16,153 nt of DNA from NCBI GenBank assembly GCA_003157675.1, contig PMKG01000239.1:1-16153 (forward strand), in the 5' to 3' direction. The translations under genes were made by a program, and so were the position numbers. This DNA is from Acidobacteriota bacterium. GTDB taxonomy: Bacteria; Acidobacteriota; Vicinamibacteria; Vicinamibacterales; Fen-181. Positions within the stretch are counted from its first letter, which is position 1, and every line of letters starts with the position of its first letter. Below are positions 1-8,540 of this stretch, in pieces. The notes beneath the pieces are model-generated. The model had not been told where the DNA came from, did no database searches, and saw nothing but the letters and a program-made list of their open reading frames with translations.

Positions 1-1439
1 GGAAGCTGGTCGACGTCGCCGACGAGCACGACCGCCGCGTGCGGCGGGACGGCCCGCATGAGTGCGTGCATCAGCGGCACGTCCACCATCGACATCTCGT
101 CCACGACGAGCAGGTCGCACTCGAGCGGCCGCGACTCCTGCCGCTTGAACCCGCCGGTGCGCGGATCCACCTCGAGCAGCCGGTGGATCGTCTTCGCCGG
201 GAGGCCGGTCGCCTCCGACAGCCGCTTGGCCGCGCGCCCCGTGGGCGCGCCGAGCGCCACTCTTGGCCCGCGCACCCCGATCACCGCCAGCACCGCGTTC
301 AAGAGCGTCGTCTTGCCGACGCCTGGGCCGCCCGTGATGACGAGGAACTTCGACGCGACCGCCAGGCGCAGCGCCTCGGCCTGCATGGCCGCGAGCGAGA
401 TCCCGAGCCGCGCTTCGACCCAGGGGATGGCGCGCGCGGCGTCGATCGGCTTCCAGGACACCTGGCCGGACGCGAGGCTGCGCACGCGCGCCGCGATGGC
501 CGCTTCCGCCGCGTGCAAGGCCGAAAGAAAGACGACAGGCCGGCCGTCGACCGAGTCCTCGACGACGGTGCCGGCCGCGAGTTCCAGCTCCAGGGCCTCC
601 TTCGCCAGCGTCTCGGGGATGTCGAGCAACTTCGAGGCGACGGGCAACAGGTCGCCGAGCGGCAGGCCGCAGTGCCCGTCGCCCGTCGCTTCGAACAGCG
701 TGTAACCGATGCCGGCTCGGGCCCGAATCATCGCCGTCTTGCCGATGCCGAGCGTCGCCGCCACCTTGTCGGCCGTCAGGAACCCGACGCCGCGGATGTC
801 GGCGGCCAAGCGGTACGGGTTCTCGGAGATGATGGCGATCGCGTCGGGGCCGTAGGTCCTGAAGATCCGCACGGCGCGGGAGGTCCCGACGCCGTGCGAG
901 TGCAGGAAGACCATGATGTCGCGGACCGCCCGCTGCTCGCGCCAGGCATCGACGATCCGCCGTGCGCGCACGCGGCCGATTCCCTCCACCGTCCGCAGCC
1001 GCTCCGGCTCCGTGTCGATGACGTCGAAGACGGCCGTGCCGAACGCGTCCACCAGGCGGCGCGCGAAGTGCGGGCCGATCCCTTTCACCAGCCCCGACCC
1101 GAGGTACTTCTCGATCCCCTCGACCGTGGACGGCGCGGCCGACTCGAGCAGGCGCGCGCTGAACTGCGGGCCGTGCGTGCGGTCGTTGACCCACGTCCCC
1201 TCGGCGTGCACGAACTCGCCGGGCGCGATCGACGCCGCGTGGCCGACGACGGTCACCGTGTCGCGCCGGCCGCGGACCTGCACGCGCAGCACCGAGAAGC
1301 CGTTCTCCTCGTTGTGGAACGTCACCCGATCCACCGTGCCCGCCACGTGCTCGTCCGCCGCGGGGGGCGCGTCGAGCAGCCTCGGCTGCTCGGGCCCGCG
1401 CCCGTCTCCCTGTCGGCCCATCGGGCTCAGCGGCTTCAC
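1..1439 (-). CDS. recD2: RecD2-type ATP-dependent DNA helicase, 3' end outside window
   Basis: This is an SF1B 5'-3' DNA helicase of the RecD2 (RecD/TraA) type, which acts in DNA repair and recombination without RecBC. The visible 479 residues hold an N-terminal OB-like region with FHNEENGFSVL (about 41-51). Helix-hairpin-helix segments follow (VKGIGPHFARRLV from about 118, VEGIGRVRARRI from about 151, RGVGFLTADKV from about 216). Next come Walker A GGPGVGKTT (370-378), GAPTGRAAKRL (397-407), the Walker B/DEAD-like box LLVVDEMS (443-450) and the start of GDVDQLP (474-480). The family is about 720-750 residues long, so roughly the last third (motifs IV-VI, SH3-like insert) lies beyond the left edge. 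The frame has no stop up to position 1. The start is uncertain: GTG at 1439 is chosen, but GTG at 1457 or ATG at 1421 are in frame and none has a clear ribosome site. The gene is divergent from the carboxypeptidase gene and probably unrelated to the catabolic genes. Confidence 0.93.
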   Translation of the reverse strand, partial: MKPLSPMGRQGDGRGPEQPRLLDAPPAADEHVAGTVDRVTFHNEENGFSVLRVQVRGRRDTVTVVGHAASIAPGEFVHAEGTWVNDRTHGPQFSARLLESAAPSTVEGIEKYLGSGLVKGIGPHFARRLVDAFGTAVFDVIDTEPERLRTVEGIGRVRARRIVDAWREQRAVRDIMVFLHSHGVGTSRAVRIFRTYGPDAIAIISENPYRLAADIRGVGFLTADKVAATLGIGKTAMIRARAGIGYTLFEATGDGHCGLPLGDLLPVASKLLDIPETLAKEALELELAAGTVVEDSVDGRPVVFLSALHAAEAAIAARVRSLASGQVSWKPIDAARAIPWVEARLGISLAAMQAEALRLAVASKFLVITGGPGVGKTTLLNAVLAVIGVRGPRVALGAPTGRAAKRLSEATGLPAKTIHRLLEVDPRTGGFKRQESRPLECDLLVVDEMSMVDVPLMHALMRAVPPHAAVVLVGDVDQL

Positions 1440-1481
1440 GATCGACGACGGTAACACGCGCCGTTCCCAGAGGCCAGCGGC

Positions 1482-1487
1482 TATACT
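1482..1487 (+). promoter_or_regulatory. Possible -10 box (TATACT) for a leaderless carboxypeptidase mRNA
   Basis: TATACT matches the sigma-70 -10 consensus at five of six bases. It ends seven bases before the A of the ATG at 1494, so transcription would be expected to begin at or next to the start codon. No Shine-Dalgarno sequence lies before this ATG. The -35 region (about 1459-1464) has no recognisable match. The call therefore rests on one hexamer and its spacing. Confidence 0.4.
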
Positions 1488-1493
1488 GCGGCC

Positions 1494-2903
1494 ATGGCCC
1501 GACATTTCCGCTTGCCGGTTCCCGCTGCGTTGCGGCTGGCTCTGCTGGCCCTCGGGTTGGCGCCGTCGGCCGCGTCGGCGCAGGTCGCCGACCTCGGCGT
1601 GCCCTCCGTGACGAAGCTGTGGGAAGCCGGACACGGCGACTACGGCCCGCCGGCGCTGCTCGATCACGCGCGCCTGATGGCGCGCCTCGACATGGCGGTG
1701 AAGGAAGGCGCGGGGCTCTACCAGAAGGAGGAGATCGGCCAGTCGGTCGAGGGCCGTTCGATCGAGCACCTCTGGTTCGGGTCGGGCCCGATGCACGTCC
1801 TGCTGTGGTCGCAGATGCACGGCGACGAGGGGACGGCGACCTCGGCGCTGCTTGACATCCTGCACCTCGTCGCGATCCATCGGGCCGACGCGCCCGTGCG
1901 GCGCCTCCTCGACAAGCTGACGATCCATGTCGTGCCGATGGTCAACCCCGACGGCGCCGAACGCTGGCAGCGCCGCAACGCGCAGGGCCTCGACATCAAC
2001 CGCGACGCGCTGCTGCTCCAGTCGCCCGAGGGGCGCGCCCTCAAGGCGCTGCGCGATCGCCTGCAGCCCGCGCTCGGCGTCAACCTGCACAACGAGAACT
2101 GGCGCACCGCCGCCGGCAAGACGATGCCGGCCACGATCTCCCTGCTGGCCGACGCTGCCGACGAGGCGGGCACGGAGACCCCGGGCCGCCTGCTCGCCAG
2201 GCGCGTGTGCGCCGTCATCCGGCAGTCGATGGAGGCGCTGGTGCCGGGACAGGTCGCGCGGTACGACGACGAGTTCGAGGTGCGCGCGTTCGGGGACAAC
2301 CTCACCAGGTGGGGGACGCCCGTCGTGCTGATCGAAACGGGACCTTACGCCGGCGACAATGCCGACCGGGAACTCGTCAAGCTGAACGTCGTGGCCATCC
2401 TGACCTCGCTCGACTCGATCGCGACCGGCGCCGTCAACCAGGCGGACCCGGGCCTCTACGCCGCGCTGCCCGTCAACAAGTCGAACCTCTACACGGTCAT
2501 CATCCGAAATGCGTCGATCGTCCCCGGCACCGGCGTGGCGCCGTTCACCGGCGACATCGCCCTCGACTCGACCCGCGCGGTGAAGGAACCGGACGCCGGC
2601 GGGGAGCGTCAAGCGGTCCAGGCGTTTCGCGTGGCCGACCTCGGCGACATGCGCGTGTTCGCGACGCTCGAGCCGGTGGACGCGACCGGGCTCTTCGCGG
2701 TAGCCAGTCGCGGCGAGTGGAAGGCGGGGGACACGGTCGACATCCCGGACTGGGGCGCGTTCCGGTCCTCGCGTCCGCTCGCCGTCGGCGCCAACACCGA
2801 CATCGCGCTGCTGCGCCCCGCCGCCCCGGACCGCTTCACCGTCGTCCGCATCGTTCCGAGGGAGCGGTCGCTGGGCACGGTGCCGCACGGAACGGGCAAG
2901 TAG
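1494..2903 (+). CDS. Secreted M14-family zinc carboxypeptidase
   Basis: This is a metallocarboxypeptidase of the M14 fold, expected to trim peptides outside the cytoplasm. The 469-residue product starts with a signal peptide: basic start, hydrophobic core (about 11-22) and an A-S-A cleavage site near residue 29. The M14 zinc and catalytic set is complete: HGDE (H109, E112), NPDG (151-154), the substrate-binding pair in INRD (N169, R170), the third zinc ligand H199 in NLHNE, and the catalytic glutamate E281 in LIETGPY. The region after about residue 320 is a C-terminal extension that I do not recognise. The ATG at 1494 gives a proper signal peptide and is the only plausible start. The gene stands alone between divergent recD2 and the convergent permease. 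A link to the amino-acid catabolic genes downstream is possible but not shown; the side-chain specificity cannot be read from the sequence. Confidence 0.9.
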   Translation: MARHFRLPVPAALRLALLALGLAPSAASAQVADLGVPSVTKLWEAGHGDYGPPALLDHARLMARLDMAVKEGAGLYQKEEIGQSVEGRSIEHLWFGSGPMHVLLWSQMHGDEGTATSALLDILHLVAIHRADAPVRRLLDKLTIHVVPMVNPDGAERWQRRNAQGLDINRDALLLQSPEGRALKALRDRLQPALGVNLHNENWRTAAGKTMPATISLLADAADEAGTETPGRLLARRVCAVIRQSMEALVPGQVARYDDEFEVRAFGDNLTRWGTPVVLIETGPYAGDNADRELVKLNVVAILTSLDSIATGAVNQADPGLYAALPVNKSNLYTVIIRNASIVPGTGVAPFTGDIALDSTRAVKEPDAGGERQAVQAFRVADLGDMRVFATLEPVDATGLFAVASRGEWKAGDTVDIPDWGAFRSSRPLAVGANTDIALLRPAAPDRFTVVRIVPRERSLGTVPHGTGK

Positions 2904-2923
2904 GGACGAGGGATGAGGGACGA
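2903..2923. repeat. Three tandem 7-base units (GGGAYGA)
   Basis: Immediately at the end of the carboxypeptidase gene, GGGACGA, GGGATGA and GGGACGA follow one another, with a degenerate fourth unit GGGCGAG after them. The first G is the last base of the TAG stop. This is a short low-complexity tandem repeat with no evident function. It is part of the non-coding stretch that leads into the palindrome at 2979-3000. Confidence 0.6.
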
Positions 2924-2978
2924 GGGCGAGAGGCCCGCCCTACACACGGTCCTGCAGGCTGCCCAGGATCATCAGATA

Positions 2979-3000
2979 GCGCAGGGCTTCAGCCCTGCGC
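2979..3000. repeat. Perfect 10-bp palindrome, REP-like, over the permease stop codon
   Basis: GCGCAGGGCT (2979-2988) and AGCCCTGCGC (2991-3000) are perfect inverted copies separated by TC, forming a hairpin with a four-base loop in practice. The TGA stop of the minus-strand permease (2989-2991) lies in the loop. The hairpin sits between two convergent genes, so it could end transcription from both sides or protect mRNA 3' ends. There is no T-run on either strand, so it is not a classical intrinsic terminator. Its sequence resembles dispersed REP elements; this needs a genome-wide copy count. Confidence 0.6.
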
Positions 3001-4326
3001 CACGCCCCTCCCCTTGCGGACCGCGACGAACATCGGGACGCCGGCCAGCAGCAGCACGACACCCCAGAACACCGCCTCCTTCCCCGCGCCGGCGATTGCG
3101 CCGATCGAGTAAAGGGCCCCGACACACCCCAGGACGCCGAGCCACGCGGTGACCCCATGCGAGCCGGGCGTCCGGCCTCGCGCGCGCAGGCGCACGAGGG
3201 CGAGCGAACACGCCAGGTAGGCGAAGAGGGCGGACGTCGTGGAGAGCAGCACGAAGAAGGTGAAGACGCCGACCAGCGTGCGATGGAAGTTGAGCAGGAC
3301 CAGGACCGTGACGAGGACGCTCGTCCCGAGCAACGCCGTAACGGGTGCGCCCCGCTCGCTGGTCCTGCCGAACGCCCGCACGAAGAGACCGTCGCGCGCC
3401 ATGGCACACGGAAGCTCGCCCTGCAGCAGTGTCCAGCCGTTCAGCGCGCCGAGCGCGCTGATGGCCGCAAACAGCGACACGGTGCGAGCGGCGCCAGAGC
3501 CCCAGGCCCCCCTCGCAAGCTCGGCGAACGGAATGCTCGAAGCCGACAGCAGCGCGGCGGGCACGAGCAGCAGGACGGCCGCGCAAGACGCCGCGGTGAG
3601 AACGACGGTTCCCACCGTGCCCCACACGGTCGCGCGCCACACCGTCGCGCCGGCGCCTTTCACCTTGTCGGCCGGGATCGTGGCCGACTCCATGCCGAGC
3701 ATGGCCCACAAGGCGAGCGTCGCGACTCCCGCCGTTCCGCCGAGGGTGAAATGCGCGCGCGTCACACCCGACCACTCCAGCGATGGCACCCGCGGCAGGA
3801 GCAGAGCAATGGCCGCTGCGAGCGGGAGGAGTTTCAGGAGCGTGGTGACGCCCTGGACCCATCCCGCGGCACGGATGCCCGCACAGTTGACGAGCGTGAA
3901 TGTCCAGACGAACGCCAGCGTGGTCAGCGCCGTCAGCAGCGGGGTCCGCACCATCCACGGGAAGAACTCGCCAGCGTAGCCGATGGCGCCGCTGGCGATG
4001 GCGGCGTTGCCCACCCACACCGACACCCAGTAGCCCCACGCCACGACGAAACCGGGAAGGTCGCCGAACGCCTCGCGCGTGTACGCGTAGGGTCCGCCGG
4101 CGCCAGGCACGGCGCGGCTGAGCTGCGCGAACACGAGCCCAAGGGCGACGGCGCCGCACGCGGTCAGCAGAAAGCCCGGCAGGTTGTCGACGCCGAAGGG
4201 CGCCAGGGCGGCGGGGAGAAGGAAGATCCCCGAGCCGATCATGTTGCCGACCACGAGGGCCGTGGCCATCCAGAACCCGATCTGCGCGGTCTTACGAAGC
4301 GGCGTACTGGTGGGGGCGATTGACAA
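2989..4326 (-). CDS. APC-superfamily amino-acid permease, AdiC-like
   Basis: This inner-membrane amino-acid transporter belongs to the basic amino acid/polyamine antiporter branch of the APC superfamily. The product is 445 residues, the same length as E. coli AdiC. TM1 carries the unwound GNMIGSGIF motif (27-35). GAGGPYAYTREAFG (75-88), LWAMLGMESATI (206-217) and GALNGWTLLQGE (293-304) align by eye with AdiC segments. E213 and W298 sit where AdiC has its Glu208 and gate Trp293. About twelve hydrophobic segments are visible. The start is a TTG at 4326, three bases after the thiolase stop, preceded by GGGTGA; it gives an N-terminus of the AdiC length. The tight spacing puts it in one transcript with the thiolase. 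It likely exchanges a cationic or neutral amino acid; the exact substrate cannot be read. The TGA stop lies in the loop of a palindrome. Confidence 0.88.
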   Translation of the reverse strand: MSIAPTSTPLRKTAQIGFWMATALVVGNMIGSGIFLLPAALAPFGVDNLPGFLLTACGAVALGLVFAQLSRAVPGAGGPYAYTREAFGDLPGFVVAWGYWVSVWVGNAAIASGAIGYAGEFFPWMVRTPLLTALTTLAFVWTFTLVNCAGIRAAGWVQGVTTLLKLLPLAAAIALLLPRVPSLEWSGVTRAHFTLGGTAGVATLALWAMLGMESATIPADKVKGAGATVWRATVWGTVGTVVLTAASCAAVLLLVPAALLSASSIPFAELARGAWGSGAARTVSLFAAISALGALNGWTLLQGELPCAMARDGLFVRAFGRTSERGAPVTALLGTSVLVTVLVLLNFHRTLVGVFTFFVLLSTTSALFAYLACSLALVRLRARGRTPGSHGVTAWLGVLGCVGALYSIGAIAGAGKEAVFWGVVLLLAGVPMFVAVRKGRGVAQG

Positions 4327-4329
4327 GGT

Positions 4330-5532
<1,203 letters not shown>

Positions 5533-5540
5533 GGGCCTCC

Positions 5541-5584
5541 AAGTCTACCCCTTCCGGCCGTTGACAGCGCAGGGTAGAAGACTT
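5541..5584. promoter_or_regulatory. Imperfect dyad, candidate operator of the divergent genes
   Basis: AAGTCTACCC (5541-5550) is matched on the right by GGGTAGAAGACTT (5572-5584), its reverse complement with three extra bases. The core arms TCTACCC and GGGTAGA are perfect and separated by 21 bases. The dyad encloses the -35 box and reaches the -10 box of the plus-strand promoter, and its left arm ends beside the thiolase ribosome site. A protein bound here could control both directions. No regulator gene is present in the window. Confidence 0.45.
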
Positions 5585-5589
5585 CTAAT
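5561..5589 (+). promoter_or_regulatory. Sigma-70-type promoter of the aminotransferase operon
   Basis: A perfect -35 box TTGACA (5561-5566) is followed after exactly 17 bases by TCTAAT (5584-5589), which matches the -10 consensus at five of six. Transcription would start near 5596 and give a leader of about 50 bases before the ATG at 5647. This is the best promoter match noticed in the window, and it lies in the only gap before the six-gene plus-strand run. Confidence 0.7.
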
Positions 5590-5646
5590 CTGTTCGCGAC
5601 GCAAACCGTGCGGGTCTCGTCTTCGTCCCTTCACCCGCGGAGAGCC

Positions 5647-6972
5647 ATGCCCATCGAGCGCGACACCGTCCTGCACAGCTGGTGCGTTCAGGCCGAGTGG
5701 GACGCCTCCACCATCGTCGGAGGCCGCGGAGCGCGCTTCTGGGACGCCGGTGGACGCCGCTACCTCGACATGAGCAGCCTGGCCGAGTGCATGAATCTCG
5801 GCCACCAGCACCCGGCCATCGTCCGCGCCATCAGGGAGCAGGCCGAACGCCTCTGTTTCGTCACGGCCGCATGGGGCGCCGGGCCGCGTGCCGAACTCGC
5901 GGGCCTCCTGATCGAGAAGTCCGGCTTCGAGGGCGGCCGCGTGTTCTTCACGCTTGGCGGCGCGGATGCCAATGAGCAGGCAGTCAAGTTCGCCCGCCAG
6001 GCATCGGGCCGGCCGCATGGCGCCGTGATCGCGCGCGATCGTTCCTACCACGGCGCGAGCTACGGCGCGATGGCGTTCAGCGGCGACAGCCGGACGCGGT
6101 CCCAGGTCGAGCCCGCGGCGTTCAACGTCTGGCACGTGCCGCCCCCCTACGCCTACCGCTGCCCGTTCGGAGCGACTCCCCCGGCAGAGGAGCCGGACCC
6201 GGACGCCTGCGGCGCGCTGGCCGTGGAAGCGGTTGGCCGGGCGATCGACGCGCACCCCGATACCGCGGCGGTCCTGGTCGAACCCGACGCGGGCACCAAC
6301 GGCATCGTCGCGCCCGACAACTACTGGCCCGGCCTGCGCCGCCTGACGCGCGAGAGGCGCGTTGTGCTGATCGCCGACGAAGTGATGAGCGGATTCGGCC
6401 GGTGCGGCGAGTGGTTCGCGTGGCAGCGCCACGGCGCGGAGGGGCGGCCGGACCTGATGACGCTCGCCAAGGGGCTGACCGGGGCCCACGTGCCCCTGGG
6501 CGCGGTGGTGCTGTCGCGGGACGTAGCCTCGCGCCTCGAACACCAGATGCTCTACACGGGCCTCACCTACTGCGGCCATCCGCTCGCGTGCGCCGCGGGT
6601 GTCGCCGCCGTGCACGCCTACGAGGACGAGCACCTCATCGAGCGTTCGAGAACGCTGGGCGCGTGGCTGTTCCGGGAATTGCAGGCGATGCAGCGCCGCC
6701 ATCCGGTCATCGGCGACGTGCGCGGCGGTCACGGTCTGTTCGCGGTGCTCGAACTCGTCCGGAATCGCGACACGCGCGAATTTCTCCGGCCGTGGCCGGA
6801 CGTGCATCCCTCGCTCCGCGCGCTCGTGGCCCGCGCGCTCGAGGCCGGCGTGTCCTTCGCCGTGCGCGGCAACCTCATCCTCCTGGCGCCTCCGCTCGTG
6901 ATCGAAGAGAGCGACTTGCGCGAGGCGCTGGACTTGCTCGATCGCCTGCTCGCCACATCGGAGTGGTCATGA
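5647..6972 (+). CDS. Class III PLP-dependent aminotransferase (first of two)
   Basis: This fold-type I, class III aminotransferase moves an amino group, usually from an omega or beta position, to a 2-oxo acid. The 441-residue product shows DMSSLAECMNLGHQHP (41-56), GGADANEQAVKFAR (104-117), the PLP-stacking segment DRSYHGAS (131-138), D244 in LIADEVMSGFG, and the PLP lysine K275 in TLAKGLT. By eye it resembles the taurine or beta-alanine:pyruvate aminotransferase branch, which handles beta-amino acids. The ATG at 5647 is preferred to an in-frame GTG at 5608 because GGAGAG (5639-5644) precedes it and homologues begin near this point. Its stop overlaps the start of the aldehyde dehydrogenase (ATGA), so the two are translationally coupled. 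The product is then probably an aldehyde or a 3-oxo acid; which one cannot be read. Confidence 0.9.
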   Translation: MPIERDTVLHSWCVQAEWDASTIVGGRGARFWDAGGRRYLDMSSLAECMNLGHQHPAIVRAIREQAERLCFVTAAWGAGPRAELAGLLIEKSGFEGGRVFFTLGGADANEQAVKFARQASGRPHGAVIARDRSYHGASYGAMAFSGDSRTRSQVEPAAFNVWHVPPPYAYRCPFGATPPAEEPDPDACGALAVEAVGRAIDAHPDTAAVLVEPDAGTNGIVAPDNYWPGLRRLTRERRVVLIADEVMSGFGRCGEWFAWQRHGAEGRPDLMTLAKGLTGAHVPLGAVVLSRDVASRLEHQMLYTGLTYCGHPLACAAGVAAVHAYEDEHLIERSRTLGAWLFRELQAMQRRHPVIGDVRGGHGLFAVLELVRNRDTREFLRPWPDVHPSLRALVARALEAGVSFAVRGNLILLAPPLVIEESDLREALDLLDRLLATSEWS

Positions 6973-8537
6973 CGTTCAAGCTCACGTATTCGACGATGTT
7001 CAACCCGCCCGAGGAGATGCACGAACGCTTCGAGTCGGCGCTGGCGGAGGTGAGAGCGGGGCTCGGCGCGTTTCACGCGATGCACATCGACGGGAAGGAC
7101 GTCCGGGGCGCGCGGGCCAGGCCGACCTGCGGCCCGGTCGATCAGCGTGTGCGGCTGGGCGAGGTCGCGGTGGGAAACGCGGCCGACGTGGACCGCGCGG
7201 TGGTGGCGGCCCGGCAGGCCTTTGACACGTGGCGACGAACGCCGATGGCCGATCGCCTGGCGCTCGTCCGCCGCCTGGCGGATCTGATCGAGGAACGCGT
7301 CTACACGATCGGGGCGGCGCTGGCGCTGGAGGTCGGGAAGAACCGGATGGAAGCGCTGGGCGAGGCGGAAGAAACGGCCGCGTTCTTCTCCGGTTACGCG
7401 GCCGAGTTCGAGCGCAACGGCGGCTACGACCGCTCGTTGCCGGACGATCCTCTCGAAGGCTGGGCGTCGCACAATCGCAGCGTGCTCAAACCCCATGGGG
7501 TGTGGGCGGTCATCGCGCCGTTCAATTACCCGATGGCGCTGGCCGGCGGGCCGACCGCTGCCGCGCTCGTGACCGGCAACACCATTGTCCTCAAGGGCGC
7601 GAGCGACACGCCGTGGGCCGGACGCCTGCTGGGCGACTGCATTCGGGACGCCGGCGTCCCGCCCGGCGTCTTCAATTACGTGATCGGGAGCGGAGCGGTC
7701 GTCGGAGACGCGTTGATCCGCCATCCGGACGTGGCCGGCGCCACGTTCACCGGTTCGTTCGACGTCGGCATGGGACTCCTCCGCTCGTTCGCGAGCGGCC
7801 GCTGGCCGCGGCCATGCATCATCGAGCTCGGCGGCAAGAACCCGTGCATCGTCACCGCGCACGGCGATCTCGAGCGGGCCTCGACGGGAATCGTCCGCTC
7901 GGCGTACGGGATGTCCGGGCAGAAGTGCTCGGCACTGTCGCGGGTGTACGTCGATCAGTCGGTCGCGGGCGAACTCATCGAGCGGATCGTCGCGCAGATC
8001 CAGGCACTCACGGTCGGCGATCCCACGTGCCGCCGCATCTACATGGGTCCGGTGATTTCGCGAAAGGCCGCCGCGTCGTTCGACGACTACTGCCGGCGCC
8101 TGCGGGTGGGCGACGCGCGGATCCTCGTCGGCGGCACTCGTCTCGCAGGCGGCGATCTGGCCCACGGGCACTTCGTCGCGCCGACTTTGGCCGAAGCCCC
8201 GGCGGGCCACGCGCTGTTCGACGAGGAGATGTTCGTGCCCATCCTGATGGTCAGCCGCGTACGCGATTTCGAGGAGGGCCTGCGGCTGGCCAACGCAACG
8301 AGGCTCGGACTGACCGCCGGCTGCTATGGCGACGAAGACGAGGTTCGCACCTTCCTCGATCGGATCGAGGCCGGCGTCACTTACGTCAACCGGCCACAGG
8401 GCGCGACGACCGGCGCATGGCCGGGCTACCAGGCGTTCGGCGGGTGGAAGGGATCGGGATCGACCGGGAAGGCGATCGGATCCTTCTATTACCTTCCGCA
8501 GTACCTGCGCGAGCAATCGCAGACCTGGGTGGAGTAG
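6969..8537 (+). CDS. Aldehyde dehydrogenase related to 1-pyrroline-5-carboxylate dehydrogenase
   Basis: This NAD(P)-dependent aldehyde dehydrogenase makes a carboxylate from an aldehyde in the cytosol. The 522-residue product has the leader region FNPPEEMHERFESAL (11-25) and EVGKNRMEA (121-129). The oxyanion/cofactor segment IAPFNYP (182-188) has N186 where most relatives have WNFP. FTGS (260-263), the general base E286 in ELGGKN and the nucleophile C320 in SGQKCSA follow. EVGKN, SAYGxxGQKCSA and the GGWKGSGSTGKA tail are features of the P5C dehydrogenase (RocA) branch, whose substrate is in equilibrium with a five-membered cyclic imine. The ATG at 6969 overlaps the upstream stop and has GGAG at 6960-6963. 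A longer open frame upstream is not used because it runs through the aminotransferase. It is placed to oxidise the semialdehyde made by a neighbouring aminotransferase. Confidence 0.9.
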   Translation: MTFKLTYSTMFNPPEEMHERFESALAEVRAGLGAFHAMHIDGKDVRGARARPTCGPVDQRVRLGEVAVGNAADVDRAVVAARQAFDTWRRTPMADRLALVRRLADLIEERVYTIGAALALEVGKNRMEALGEAEETAAFFSGYAAEFERNGGYDRSLPDDPLEGWASHNRSVLKPHGVWAVIAPFNYPMALAGGPTAAALVTGNTIVLKGASDTPWAGRLLGDCIRDAGVPPGVFNYVIGSGAVVGDALIRHPDVAGATFTGSFDVGMGLLRSFASGRWPRPCIIELGGKNPCIVTAHGDLERASTGIVRSAYGMSGQKCSALSRVYVDQSVAGELIERIVAQIQALTVGDPTCRRIYMGPVISRKAAASFDDYCRRLRVGDARILVGGTRLAGGDLAHGHFVAPTLAEAPAGHALFDEEMFVPILMVSRVRDFEEGLRLANATRLGLTAGCYGDEDEVRTFLDRIEAGVTYVNRPQGATTGAWPGYQAFGGWKGSGSTGKAIGSFYYLPQYLREQSQTWVE

Positions 8538-8540
8538 CGC

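Noticed and set aside
39..1454. Long plus-strand open frames opposite recD2
   Set aside because: The minus-strand frame has all RecD2 motifs in order; the plus-strand readings are arginine-rich, motif-free products of high GC content.
2979..3000. Classical intrinsic terminator
   Set aside because: The hairpin is perfect but neither strand has a T-run after it.
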